This document shows positions 23,692 through 31,968 of a stretch of DNA of 61,113 nucleotides, one piece after another. The DNA lies in the NCBI RefSeq assembly GCF_947492815.1, contig NZ_CANLOB010000031.1:1-61113 (forward strand), written 5' to 3'. This DNA comes from an uncultured Dokdonia sp. (lineage in GTDB: Bacteria > Bacteroidota > Bacteroidia > Flavobacteriales > Flavobacteriaceae). Each line of letters starts with the position of its first letter. The stretch's first letter is position 1. The position numbers and the translations under genes are program-made. Under the pieces are notes generated by a model. That model made no database searches. It saw nothing but the letters and a program-made list of their open reading frames with translations, and had not been told where the DNA came from.

Positions 23692-25608
23692 ATGAGTAAG
23701 ATCATAGGAATTGACTTAGGAACTACCAATTCGTGCGTCGCTGTTATGGAAGGTAACGAGCCTACAGTGATCCCTAATGCTGAGGGTAAACGTACAACAC
23801 CATCTGTAATTGCGTTTGTAGAAGGAGGAGAAATTAAAGTAGGAGATCCAGCAAAAAGACAAGCTGTAACAAACCCAACAAAAACAATCGCTTCTATCAA
23901 GCGTTTTATGGGAAATAAATACAGCGAAAGCTCAAAAGAGGCAGATCGTTCTGCTTACAAAGTAGTAAAAGGAGATAACGATACACCTAGAGTAGATATA
24001 GATGGTCGTTTATATACACCACAAGAATTATCTGCAATGACACTTCAGAAAATGAAGAAGACTGCAGAAGATTATTTAGGACAAGATGTAACACGTGCCG
24101 TGATTACAGTACCTGCTTATTTTAATGACAGTCAGCGTCAAGCAACAAAAGAGGCTGGAGAAATTGCAGGTCTTAAAGTAGAGCGTATTATTAATGAGCC
24201 TACAGCAGCAGCACTTGCATACGGACTTGATAAAAAAGATAGTGATCAGAAAATCGTAGTATTTGATTTTGGTGGAGGAACACATGATGTATCTATTCTA
24301 GAATTAGGAGATGGTGTATTTGAAGTACTTGCTACCGATGGAGATACGCACTTAGGAGGAGATGATGTAGATCAAAAAATTATCAATTGGTTAGCAGAAG
24401 AGTTTATTGCAGATGAAGATATGGATTTACGTAAAGATCCAATGGCTTTACAGCGTCTTAAAGAAGCTGCAGAAAAAGCAAAAATTGAACTTTCTTCTTC
24501 TACACAAACAGAGATTAACTTACCATACGTGACAGCTACGGCAAGCGGGCCAAAGCACTTAGTACGTACATTAAGCCGTGCAAAATTTGAAGCACTTATT
24601 GACGATCTTGTAAAAAGAACCATAGAGCCTTGCCAAACAGCGCTTAAAGCAGCAGGATTAAGTACTGGAGATATTGATGAGATCATCTTAGTAGGAGGAT
24701 CTACTCGTATTCCAGCAGTACAAGAAGCTGTAGAGAAGTTCTTTGGAAAAGCACCTTCAAAAGGAGTAAACCCAGATGAGGTTGTAGCTGTAGGAGCAGC
24801 GATACAAGGAGGTGTACTTACAGGAGATGTAAAAGATGTTTTACTTCTTGATGTAACACCACTTTCATTAGGTATTGAGACTATGGGGAATGTATTTACA
24901 AAGCTTATTGAGGCAAATACAACAATTCCAACTAAGAAATCACAAGTATTCTCAACAGCTGCAGATAATCAGCCATCAGTAGAAATCCATGTATTACAAG
25001 GAGAACGTGCGATGGCAGCAGATAACAAAACAATTGGACGTTTTCACCTTGATGGAATTCCACCAGCACAACGTGGTACACCACAAATCGAAGTAACCTT
25101 TGATATTGATGCCAACGGAATTATCAAAGTAAGCGCTACAGATAAAGCAACAAATAAATCTCAGGATATTCGTATTGAAGCATCTTCTGGACTTACGGAA
25201 GATGAAATCGCTAAGATGAAAGCTGAGGCTGAAGCAAATGCAGATGCAGATGCAAAAGCAAAAGAAACTGCAGATAAGATCAATGAAGCTGATGGAATGA
25301 TTTTCCAAACAGAAAAGCAGTTAAAAGAATTTGGAGATAAATTATCTGATGATAAGAAAAAACCAATAGAAGAAGCTTTAGTAGAATTAAAAGCTGCTTT
25401 TGAGACAAAAAACCTTGATGCGATTCAACCATCATTAGATAAGATCAATGAAGCTTGGAAAGTAGCATCAGAAGAGATGTACAAAGCACAAGCAGAAGCA
25501 CAAGGCGCAGATCAAGCACAACCAGGACCTGATGCACAAGCAGGAGGTGCTGGAGCAGGAGATGAGTCTAGTGATGTAGAAGATGTAGACTTTGAAGAAG
25601 TAAAGTAA
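23692..25608 (+). CDS. dnaK: Molecular chaperone DnaK (Hsp70)
   Basis: 638 residues, the usual length. Hsp70 signatures: IGIDLGTTNSCVAV (3-16), VFDFGGGTHDVSILE (about 189-203) and ILVGGSTRIPAVQ (about 330-342). The substrate-binding domain has LLLDVTPLSLGIETMG and the C terminus ends in acidic DVEDVDFEEVK. It folds and protects cytosolic proteins with DnaJ and GrpE, which are not in this window. Codon use is uniform and favourable to high expression. A remarkable triple terminator array follows. Confidence 0.98.
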   Translation: MSKIIGIDLGTTNSCVAVMEGNEPTVIPNAEGKRTTPSVIAFVEGGEIKVGDPAKRQAVTNPTKTIASIKRFMGNKYSESSKEADRSAYKVVKGDNDTPRVDIDGRLYTPQELSAMTLQKMKKTAEDYLGQDVTRAVITVPAYFNDSQRQATKEAGEIAGLKVERIINEPTAAALAYGLDKKDSDQKIVVFDFGGGTHDVSILELGDGVFEVLATDGDTHLGGDDVDQKIINWLAEEFIADEDMDLRKDPMALQRLKEAAEKAKIELSSSTQTEINLPYVTATASGPKHLVRTLSRAKFEALIDDLVKRTIEPCQTALKAAGLSTGDIDEIILVGGSTRIPAVQEAVEKFFGKAPSKGVNPDEVVAVGAAIQGGVLTGDVKDVLLLDVTPLSLGIETMGNVFTKLIEANTTIPTKKSQVFSTAADNQPSVEIHVLQGERAMAADNKTIGRFHLDGIPPAQRGTPQIEVTFDIDANGIIKVSATDKATNKSQDIRIEASSGLTEDEIAKMKAEAEANADADAKAKETADKINEADGMIFQTEKQLKEFGDKLSDDKKKPIEEALVELKAAFETKNLDAIQPSLDKINEAWKVASEEMYKAQAEAQGADQAQPGPDAQAGGAGAGDESSDVEDVDFEEVK

Positions 25609-25691
25609 GCAGAGAACCACTTTTTGCGAAGCAAAAAGTGTGTGAATCGCTTATACCACGAAAGTGGGCATCTTTACAATAATATATGAAG

Positions 25692-25720
25692 CCTCTAGAT
25701 AGTGATATCTAGAGGTTTTT
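25692..25720 (+). terminator. dnaK terminator 1
   Basis: CCTCTAGATA (25692-25701) and TATCTAGAGG (25706-25715), loop GTGA, then TTTTT. Confidence 0.85.
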
Positions 25721-25802
25721 GTTTTTATTCGCTTGAAGCAAAAAATGTGTGAATCTGGTATGCCCACGAAAGCGGATGTCTTCACAAATTAATTATATAA
25801 AA

Positions 25803-25831
25803 CCTTTAAATAGCAATATTTAGAGGTTTTT
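25803..25831 (+). terminator. dnaK terminator 2
   Basis: CCTTTAAATA (25803-25812) and TATTTAGAGG (25817-25826), one G-U pair, loop GCAA, then TTTTT. Confidence 0.8.
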
Positions 25832-25911
25832 GTTTTTATTCGCTTGAAGCGAAAATGTATAAATCATCTATACCTGCGAAAGTGGGTATCTTCATACTAA
25901 TGTATAACAAG

Positions 25912-25943
25912 CCTCTAGGATTACTAACTATCTAGAGTTTTTT
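25912..25943 (+). terminator. dnaK terminator 3
   Basis: CTCTAG (25913-25918) and CTAGAG (25932-25937) around a longer loop, then TTTTTT. The weakest of the three. Confidence 0.65.
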
Positions 25944-26084
25944 GTTTTTACATTAAGCAAATTCTTGTTAATTTAAAGTCCTTTGTATGAATATGAAATA
26001 TTTTTTATTAATTTAACTGTCTAGCTTATAAAGAACTAATCCTACTAAATAAAATATAGAAATATGATTTAATAGGATAGGTTT

Positions 26085-27842
26085 ATGAAGTATTATTATA
26101 CTACTTTTTTATGTTGTTTGTTATCGTCTTTATTCGGATATAGTCAAGTACTTTTTGATGAGGTTTCGGAAGATGTAAATTTTCATTTTTCAAATGCTGT
26201 TTTTTTTGGCACTGGAGTTTCTTTTTGTGACTTTAATAATGATGGATGGGATGATATTACAGTATCTGGAGATGATGGAGAATCTATAGGTTTTTTTAGA
26301 AATATAGATGGAGTTTTTGAAGAAGTGACCTATGAGTTAGAGCAACTTCCAGTATCTTTAAAACAAGCCGTTTGGATTGATTTTGATAATGATGGAGATA
26401 AAGATCTCTTTTTAGCGAGTGAAGATGATAAAAATAGGCTCTACAGGAATGACGATTTTATATTTACAGATATTACTATAGCTGCAGGACTTCCAGACGC
26501 TGTACTGAAAACTAATAGTGGTTCTTGGGGGGATTATGATAATGATGGAGATTTAGATCTTTTTTTAAGTAATAGAGATTTGGATCAAATAATTCCTAAT
26601 ATGCTTTTTAAAAATAATGGAGATGGAACCTTTGAAAATGTAAATGAACTATCTGACATTGGAGACGTAAGTATGATTACGTTTCAAGGGACATTTTTTG
26701 ATTATAATAATGATGGATGGCTAGATATTTTTCTTATTAATGATAGAAAGGTGACGGCTAATATTTTATATCATAATAATGGAAATGGGACATTTACAGA
26801 TATAACAACAGAAGCAGAAGCTGGATATGTAATGGATGCAATGTCAGTGGGATTAGATGATTATAACGCAGATGGCTTTATAGATGTTTATATAACCAAT
26901 ACTGCTTATGATTCTGAATTTCCTGTTCCAGCGAATGCACTTATGAAAAATGATGGAGACGGAACTTTTTCAGAAATAGCAATTTCATCTGGAGTGAGCT
27001 TTGATAGAGTATCATGGGGAGCAAATTTTATAGACATGGATAATAATGGGCGACTTGATTTATATGTAAGTGGTGTAGATAATACAAATGATAATGGAGA
27101 AGTATCAGCTGCATTTTATTATCAGAATGAAGATGCATCATTTACAAGAATTCTAAGTAATGGTTTTGAAACAGATTTAGCACATTCCTTTGGAAATGCA
27201 TCAGGAGATTATAATAATGATGGATATCTAGATATGGTTGTGGCTAATAGGGAGCCTTATACGTTTGATTTGTGGAATAATAGATATCATGAATTGGTAC
27301 CTAATAACTGGTTAAAGGTAAACCTTGAAGGAGTAGAGAGTAACCGTGATGGTTATGGTTCAAGAATAGAAGTTAGTATCAATGGAGAAAAGCAATATAG
27401 AATAACGGCGAGTGTAGAAAGTTATTTAAGTCAAAATTCTGATATAGAAACTTTTGGTGTTGGGGAGGCCACTGTTGTTGATTATGTAAAGGTTACTTGG
27501 TTAAGTGGTCATGTAGATTTTATAGAAGATGTGACTGCAAATCAAATCCTAAACATTGTTGAAGGGCAATCTCCACTAGCTTTAGAAGATATACGTCGTG
27601 ATTTTGAAATGCAAATTTATCCCAACCCAACAGAAGGTATGATCACTATAAAAATACCAGAAGATATAGCAGGAAATAATGAGATTAAAATATATAATAT
27701 CCTTGGGCAATTGATAGCAGCATACCCTATACAAAGTAATGAGATACAAGTGTCTACTAATAACTTACATAAAGGAACTTACTTTGTGTCCTATTTCACT
27801 AATAATCAACTTACACAAACTATGAAGTTGATTAAATTATGA
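26085..27842 (+). CDS. T9SS-exported FG-GAP/VCBS protein with ASPIC/UnbV domain
   Basis: 585 residues: signal peptide (about 1-20), repeated FG-GAP/VCBS calcium-binding motifs (DFNNDGWDDITVSG, DFDNDGDKDLFLAS, DYDNDGDLDLFLSN, DYNNDGWLDIFLIN, DYNNDGYLDMVVAN), an ASPIC/UnbV domain (about 405-495; NRDGYGSRIEVSI, VKVTWLSGHVDFIEDVTANQ), and a T9SS type A sorting domain (about 505-585; IYPNPTEGMITI). It is probably an extracellular or surface binding/adhesion protein stabilised by Ca2+. A remnant of what may be a paralogue lies just downstream. Confidence 0.9.
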   Translation: MKYYYTTFLCCLLSSLFGYSQVLFDEVSEDVNFHFSNAVFFGTGVSFCDFNNDGWDDITVSGDDGESIGFFRNIDGVFEEVTYELEQLPVSLKQAVWIDFDNDGDKDLFLASEDDKNRLYRNDDFIFTDITIAAGLPDAVLKTNSGSWGDYDNDGDLDLFLSNRDLDQIIPNMLFKNNGDGTFENVNELSDIGDVSMITFQGTFFDYNNDGWLDIFLINDRKVTANILYHNNGNGTFTDITTEAEAGYVMDAMSVGLDDYNADGFIDVYITNTAYDSEFPVPANALMKNDGDGTFSEIAISSGVSFDRVSWGANFIDMDNNGRLDLYVSGVDNTNDNGEVSAAFYYQNEDASFTRILSNGFETDLAHSFGNASGDYNNDGYLDMVVANREPYTFDLWNNRYHELVPNNWLKVNLEGVESNRDGYGSRIEVSINGEKQYRITASVESYLSQNSDIETFGVGEATVVDYVKVTWLSGHVDFIEDVTANQILNIVEGQSPLALEDIRRDFEMQIYPNPTEGMITIKIPEDIAGNNEIKIYNILGQLIAAYPIQSNEIQVSTNNLHKGTYFVSYFTNNQLTQTMKLIKL

Positions 27843-28017
27843 TATTAATTATAGACATGTACTACTTGAAAATAGGAAAGGAAATTTTAAACATACCAAA
27901 AAGTATGATCCTTTTATAGATAGAGACTCGAAAGACATTGAGACTATTATAATAAATGGTAAAGAGCATTATGTCGTTGTGAGTAATAATGCACCACTAG
28001 ATGTATTTACTTTCTGA
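27841..28017 (+). pseudogene. C-terminal remnant, probably of an FG-GAP/VCBS protein
   Basis: An open frame of about 58 codons without a start, ending TGA at 28015-28017. It reads DINYRHVLLENRKG, then FKHTKKYDPFIDRDSKD and TIIINGKEHYVVVSNNAPLD before VFTF. The end resembles the C terminus of large Flavobacteriaceae VCBS proteins (a self-comparison plus NN-x-x-L-x-VF ending). It lies directly after an FG-GAP gene and is cut off at its 5' side. Confidence 0.5.
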
Positions 28018-28131
28018 AATTGAGTGTCTAAAATGTCTATAAACATTTCATGTATCTCATGAACACGATCAAATATTTCAATTTCTAGTCTATCTCTAAA
28101 AAATACAGTACTTTTTTTTTGTTTTGTCTTT
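28018..28131 (-). pseudogene. C-terminal remnant of a paralogue of the esterase at 28998
   Basis: On the minus strand it reads STVFFRDRLEIEIFDRVHE then IHEMFIDIL, against GTALFGDRLQVQVFDGIHE then VNETFINDL at the end of the intact esterase. The DNA aligns without gaps over 71 bp (about 50 matches by hand count). A TGA near 28130 breaks the frame upstream, and the normal stop is missing. It includes the family's His-containing GIHE/VHE segment but no nucleophile. Confidence 0.7.
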
Positions 28132-28235
28132 CAAGCTTTATAATGATACTAATCATTAGTAATAATTATAATTGATTAAAACGGCAATCAAGGTAAAGTA
28201 AAAACAAAAAGGCTATAAGAAAATTTTCTCTTATA

Positions 28236-28266
28236 CAAAAAGACCATTGGAAGAATGGTCTTTTTG
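28236..28266. terminator. Strong bidirectional terminator
   Basis: CAAAAAGACCATT (28236-28248) and AATGGTCTTTTTG (28254-28266) form a perfect 13-bp stem with loop GGAAG. It lies 78 bp after the stop of the minus-strand gene at 28345, and after the plus-strand remnant. Confidence 0.85.
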
Positions 28267-28344
28267 TATTTGTAACATATTTGTATAGATTAATGTATGA
28301 TGATTTACAGATAAGTAGTCCTTTTTTTATGTTATAAATAATTT

Positions 28345-28911
28345 TCAGGCATAGTCAGCAGTATATTTTTTAAAAGTTTGCTGTACTAAGTCACTAAGCT
28401 CTTTAGGGAAATAGGGTTTCCCATATTGGTCAAGACTCTTAGCGACACCACCTCCTACGGCATACTCTGGATCGGTATCTTGATTTACCCAACCTAGCAC
28501 ATCCCATCCTTGGTCTAGCAAACTTTTTATATGTTTAAGATCTGCTTCAACAACTTCTTTATGGGTATAATCCCCATATCCATTAGATTCATAACTCATT
28601 GTTGTAATAGGTGCAATTTGTAACGTTCCTTGTAGTGCGGTTTCTGTTGTCCCCATAAAATTTTCCATAGCGGTCATGACTCCAGCTTGGTTTGCTCCAG
28701 CTGTATGCGTGTTCCAATCTCCAGCATTATAGGTCTTATGGATTTCTAAGGTTTGTCCATAGTTTGCAGAATAGGTAATTGCAACTCCTTTAGCACCTGC
28801 TTTGATACGTTTTTTAGCTTCTTCAATAACAGAGAATGCTTGTGAATCTGAAGAGATCATATTTCCGTGATCGTCTTTATAGGGTAGAAGAAATTTTACA
28901 AAATGTCCCAT
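28345..28911 (-). CDS. Conserved-looking hypothetical protein
   Basis: 188 residues, cytosolic, starting MGHFVKFLLPYKDD. It has glycine-rich stretches (ITYSANYGQT, WNTHTAGANQAG, YAVGGGVAKS) and a regular alpha/beta pattern, but I recognise no family. It is downstream of the esterase on the same strand with an 86-bp gap. The strong terminator after it suggests it ends a transcript. Confidence 0.6.
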   Translation of the reverse strand: MGHFVKFLLPYKDDHGNMISSDSQAFSVIEEAKKRIKAGAKGVAITYSANYGQTLEIHKTYNAGDWNTHTAGANQAGVMTAMENFMGTTETALQGTLQIAPITTMSYESNGYGDYTHKEVVEADLKHIKSLLDQGWDVLGWVNQDTDPEYAVGGGVAKSLDQYGKPYFPKELSDLVQQTFKKYTADYA

Positions 28912-28997
28912 GATAGTGTGTTGTTATAAAATTTCCATAAAAATAACTGCTAATCATATGTTTTATGACCGTATTAATACGTGTTTTAGTCGTATGA

Positions 28998-29648
28998 TTA
29001 TTTTATTAAATCATTAATAAACGTTTCATTCACTTCATGTATCCCATCAAAAACTTGCACTTGAAGCCTATCTCCAAAAAGAGCAGTACCTTTTAATTGC
29101 TGTTCTGTTTTACGAGCCTCATTGATATACTCATCTTTATCTCCATAGAGATATGTGATTATAGTAGTAGGAGAGAGGTACTCAAAATTGGCTGGTGTCA
29201 GTTCATGCGGGATGGCACCAGAATGTAAAAGCATGTGTTTACAGTCTATTTTTCTACTACTTGCCCATCGTGTTACGATAGAAACCCCTTGGGAATACCC
29301 CATTAAGGTGAGGTTTATAGATTGTCCTTCCCATTTTTTTGATTCTGTTTGCCAAACAGCATCTATATATGCAAGTACATTCTCTTTCTCTAAAGCTGTA
29401 TTTTCTTTGGTGAGCCAACTAGCACCTACATATTTAAAACGTTTGTCTTGATAGTATTTACTAGGAGCTTGAGGTGCGATAATGTAGTTTTCTTCTTTGT
29501 TGAGTCCTTCAAAATGTTTTATGAAATATTTCGTAAGATAGCCCATGCCATGAAAAACTAACCAGACATTTTTGGTCGAGTTTGTAATGGAGTTAAGTGT
29601 TGTATAGGTATTTGTATGTGTGTATGTAATCTGATTTTCTGTCATCAT
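28998..29648 (-). CDS. Alpha/beta hydrolase (carboxylesterase/phospholipase-like)
   Basis: 216 residues. The nucleophile elbow is GYSQG (Ser119), the acid is probably Asp in YGDKDEY and the base His in GIHEVNE, giving a complete triad. VWLVFHGMGYL near residue 28-38 is the oxyanion strand. The organisation matches the carboxylesterase/thioesterase (DUF-like YpfH/Estf) group acting on small esters or lysophospholipids; substrate unknown. Two adjacent ATG codons begin the frame. A degraded paralogue of its C terminus lies at 28018-28131. Confidence 0.82.
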   Translation of the reverse strand: MMTENQITYTHTNTYTTLNSITNSTKNVWLVFHGMGYLTKYFIKHFEGLNKEENYIIAPQAPSKYYQDKRFKYVGASWLTKENTALEKENVLAYIDAVWQTESKKWEGQSINLTLMGYSQGVSIVTRWASSRKIDCKHMLLHSGAIPHELTPANFEYLSPTTIITYLYGDKDEYINEARKTEQQLKGTALFGDRLQVQVFDGIHEVNETFINDLIK

Positions 29649-29655
29649 GGTTTAT

Positions 29656-29668
29656 TTTCGCGAAAGCA
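29656..29668. repeat. Dispersed palindrome, one-sided (intergenic)
   Basis: TTTCGCGAAA (29656-29665) then GC, just upstream of the esterase ATG, between it and the acetyltransferase end. Confidence 0.75.
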
Positions 29669-29684
29669 TACTGAACTATATTAA

Positions 29685-30263
29685 TTAGTTACTAATATCC
29701 TTAAAAATCGTTTCTTTAATCTCAAACCATTCTTCTTTTAAAATACCATAACAAGCAGAACTACGTCTAAAATCTTCTTTTGTGATTATATTCTTACGTA
29801 AGACACCTTCTAGAATACCACCTATTTTTTCGACAGCACGTCTAGAGCGTGCGTTGCGTTCATCAATTCGGAATTCTACTTTTTCGTAATAGAGTTTTTC
29901 AAATGCATAATGAAGCATTAGGTATTTGATATGATGGTTTAAACCGCTTCCGCGAAAATCATCACCTAACCACGTCCATCCTATATGTACTACTTTATTC
30001 TTTTTGTCGACATTCCCAAAACGAGTACTTCCTGCAAAACGCTCTAATTTCTTATCATAGATAATAAAAGGTAACGCCAACCCTTGTCCCTTTTTATCAA
30101 AGGCTTCCCTCATATATTTTTTTAATTTTTTAGGCGTAGAAATGTCTGATGATCCGAATTGGTATAAATCTACTTGTTTAGAAAGGGGGAGCAAATCTCT
30201 ATAATGAAAAGGTTCAAGAGGGAGTAATTTTGCACGTTTATTTTCTAAGGTCTTTGCTTTCAT
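29685..30263 (-). CDS. GNAT family acetyltransferase (RimJ/RimL-like)
   Basis: 192 residues. Order of GNAT blocks: GSTRFGNVDKKNKVVHIGWTWLGDDFRGSGLNHHIKYLMLHYAFE (strand 4 and the acetyl-CoA loop, R-G-S-G) then EFRIDERNARSRRAVEKIGGILEGVLRKNI. The latter pattern (NxxSRxAxEKxGxxxEG) is typical of the RimL-type subfamily acting on protein N termini or small molecules. A degenerate palindrome copy (29945-29957) encodes FRGSG, in the coenzyme-binding loop itself. It diverges from the menaquinone cluster. Confidence 0.85.
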   Translation of the reverse strand: MKAKTLENKRAKLLPLEPFHYRDLLPLSKQVDLYQFGSSDISTPKKLKKYMREAFDKKGQGLALPFIIYDKKLERFAGSTRFGNVDKKNKVVHIGWTWLGDDFRGSGLNHHIKYLMLHYAFEKLYYEKVEFRIDERNARSRRAVEKIGGILEGVLRKNIITKEDFRRSSACYGILKEEWFEIKETIFKDISN

Positions 30264-30282
30264 ATATCGTATCTTCGTTAAA

Positions 30283-30329
30283 CTTATTTTGACTTTTGTT
30301 TTTTAGGAAATAAGAAAAGTCAAAATAAG
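30283..30329. promoter_or_regulatory. 15-bp perfect inverted repeat in a divergent promoter region
   Basis: CTTATTTTGACTTTT (30283-30297) and AAAAGTCAAAATAAG (30315-30329) around 17 nt. It lies between the start of the minus-strand acetyltransferase and the start of the plus-strand menaquinone genes, so it could be a shared operator or mirror-image promoter elements (TTG-rich arms). Confidence 0.5.
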
Positions 30330-30349
30330 ATTTATATAAAAATACGCCA

Positions 30350-30772
30350 ATGAATTTGACTAAAGAACAAATACTTGAAAGACTTGCTCAAAGTTGTAAA
30401 AACACTTTGATGGAAACACTAGAAATCAAGTATATTGATTTTGGAGAAGATTATCTTGTGGCACAAATGCCAGTTACTCCTAGAGTGCATCAACCAGATG
30501 GGGTATTACATGGTGGAGCTATGGTTGCTCTGGCAGAAAGTGTAGGTAGTGCCGCTAGTTTTATGTTTTTAGATGGAGAACATATGTATGTACGCGGTAT
30601 CGAAATATCTGCAAATCACGTAAAAAGTAAACGTGATGGAATGGTGTATGCTAAAGCTACATTTATTCATAAGGGACGTACTACACAACTCTGGAATATA
30701 GATGTTGTAGATGAAGAAGATATGCTAATTTCTAAAGTAAAACTCACTACAATAGCATTGCCTAAAAAATAA
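30350..30772 (+). CDS. Hotdog-fold thioesterase (PaaI/MenI-like)
   Basis: 140 residues. The hotdog helix HGGAMVALAESVGSAASFMFL (about 63-84) carries the family's HGG-x-x-x-x-x-x-E pattern with the catalytic Glu/Asp. Such enzymes include MenI, which hydrolyses 1,4-dihydroxy-2-naphthoyl-CoA in menaquinone synthesis. Position decides the call: the stop overlaps the menF start by one base (TAATG), so it begins a men operon. A general acyl-CoA thioesterase role is the alternative. Confidence 0.82.
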   Translation: MNLTKEQILERLAQSCKNTLMETLEIKYIDFGEDYLVAQMPVTPRVHQPDGVLHGGAMVALAESVGSAASFMFLDGEHMYVRGIEISANHVKSKRDGMVYAKATFIHKGRTTQLWNIDVVDEEDMLISKVKLTTIALPKK

Positions 30773-31890
30773 TGACAGACACTTCTTTTTTTGAACATAT
30801 TACCCAACAATTTGACGACGCACTTCCTTTTGTAGCTTATAGAAAGCCAAATAGCAAACTACTCCAAGGCTTCTATCAAGAAGATGATCACATACACTAC
30901 AGCCTTGATTTTATTGAAAGTGGATTTGTATTTGCTCCTTTTGATAACACAAAAAAAAGTGTCATTATTCCTGATACTTATAATATAAATTGCGCATATA
31001 GTGTTACAGAAAATATACAGGATATATCAGAAGTAGTACTTCCACAGGAAGAAGTTTTTCATGAGCAACAACATCTTGAATTAGTTCAAAAAGGAATATT
31101 AAAAATAAATGAAGGTGGTTTAAAGAAGGTTGTGCTTTCGCGAAAGCGTACGTTTCCAAATGCATTGACAGACCCCATTGCTGTTTTTAAAAAGTTATTG
31201 CATGCGTATAGTGCTGCTTTTGTATACATATGGTATCACCCAAAAATTGGGTTATGGTTAGGTGCTACCCCAGAAACACTCCTAGAAATAAAAAACAGAA
31301 CGCTACATACAATGTCACTTGCAGGGACACAACGATATACGGCGTCTAACGTTACGTGGGGAACTAAAGAAAAAGAAGAACAACAATTGGTGACAGATAC
31401 TATAGCTTCTCGATTGGATCCATTTATAAAAGAATTGTTTATAGGGGAAATAGAAAATCATAAAGCTGGAAATTTATTGCATTTAAAGACTCCTATTTCT
31501 GGAAAAATAGATGAAACTGCTGTTCCTTTAAAAGAGGTCATTAACGCATTACACCCTACACCAGCAGTATGCGGACTTCCGGTAGAGGATGCAAAAGAAT
31601 TTATTATTAAAAATGAAAACTATGACCGCTCTTATTACACAGGTTTTTTAGGAGAACTTAATCTAAAAAACGAGTCTAGTCGAGCTACATCAAGACGCAA
31701 TGTAGAGAATCTAGCGTATAGAAGTATTAAAAAGAGCACACATCTTTTTGTGAATTTACGTTGTATGGAACATACAGCCGCAGGTATTCAAATTTATGTA
31801 GGAGGAGGTATTACATCGGCAAGTATTCCTGAAGATGAATGGGAGGAGACTAGGCATAAACTTGAAACCATGGGTAAGGTGTTGTTTTAA
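30772..31890 (+). CDS. menF: Isochorismate synthase
   Basis: 372 residues, chorismate-binding domain. Motifs: GATPETLLEI, MSLAGTQRY, HPTPAVCGLPVEDAKEFI, ENYDRSYYTGFLGEL and the C-terminal IYVGGGITSASIPEDEWEET. The Lys and His/Glu positions of the isochorismate synthase/salicylate synthase family are conserved by eye. It converts chorismate to isochorismate, the first step towards menaquinone. It sits between the hotdog thioesterase gene (1-bp overlap) and menD (78 bp). A palindrome copy (31134-31148) is read in a third frame (Leu-Ser-Arg-Lys-Arg). Confidence 0.9.
   Translation: MTDTSFFEHITQQFDDALPFVAYRKPNSKLLQGFYQEDDHIHYSLDFIESGFVFAPFDNTKKSVIIPDTYNINCAYSVTENIQDISEVVLPQEEVFHEQQHLELVQKGILKINEGGLKKVVLSRKRTFPNALTDPIAVFKKLLHAYSAAFVYIWYHPKIGLWLGATPETLLEIKNRTLHTMSLAGTQRYTASNVTWGTKEKEEQQLVTDTIASRLDPFIKELFIGEIENHKAGNLLHLKTPISGKIDETAVPLKEVINALHPTPAVCGLPVEDAKEFIIKNENYDRSYYTGFLGELNLKNESSRATSRRNVENLAYRSIKKSTHLFVNLRCMEHTAAGIQIYVGGGITSASIPEDEWEETRHKLETMGKVLF
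31134..31148. repeat. Dispersed palindrome (coding, menF)
   Basis: GCTTTCGCGAAAGCG, core 31136-31145, read as Leu-Ser-Arg-Lys-Arg, a third reading frame among the coding copies. Confidence 0.8.
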
Positions 31891-31968
31891 TCGAAATTAT
31901 ACATTCATATTTCGTGATAAGATATTATGTTGATTTATCAGTAGAGAGTCGTATTTTTACATAACAAA

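Larger units (their letters stand above)
25618..25945 (+). repeat. Three tandem ~110-bp units, each ending in a terminator
   Basis: Units run roughly 25618-25720, 25721-25832 and 25833-25945. Each has a TTCGCTTGAAGC-type module (degenerate in the first, which instead has the perfect hairpin CACTTTTTGC/GCAAAAAGTG), a short hairpin with a GAAA loop (CCACGAAAGTGG in unit 1), and a CCTCTAGA-type stem with a T-run. The three units are similar but clearly diverged, so the array is not recent. Confidence 0.75.
25609..26084. other. Intergenic region with tandem terminator repeats
   Basis: 476 bp without a gene. Most of it, 25618 to about 25945, is the three-unit array described in the next entries. 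The last 140 bp is AT-rich leader for the gene at 26085. Confidence 0.6.
27843..28344. other. Degraded intergenic region
   Basis: 502 bp holding the two remnants above, a strong terminator at 28236-28266, and otherwise AT-rich sequence. Confidence 0.6.

Noticed and set aside
25618..25945. Possible CRISPR array (regular repeats of about 110 bp)
   Set aside because: Three units only, strongly diverged, no short conserved repeat with unique spacers and no cas genes; each unit is a terminator.
28345..28911. YCII-like domain protein
   Set aside because: Only weak resemblance at the N terminus and no decisive motif, so it was left as hypothetical.
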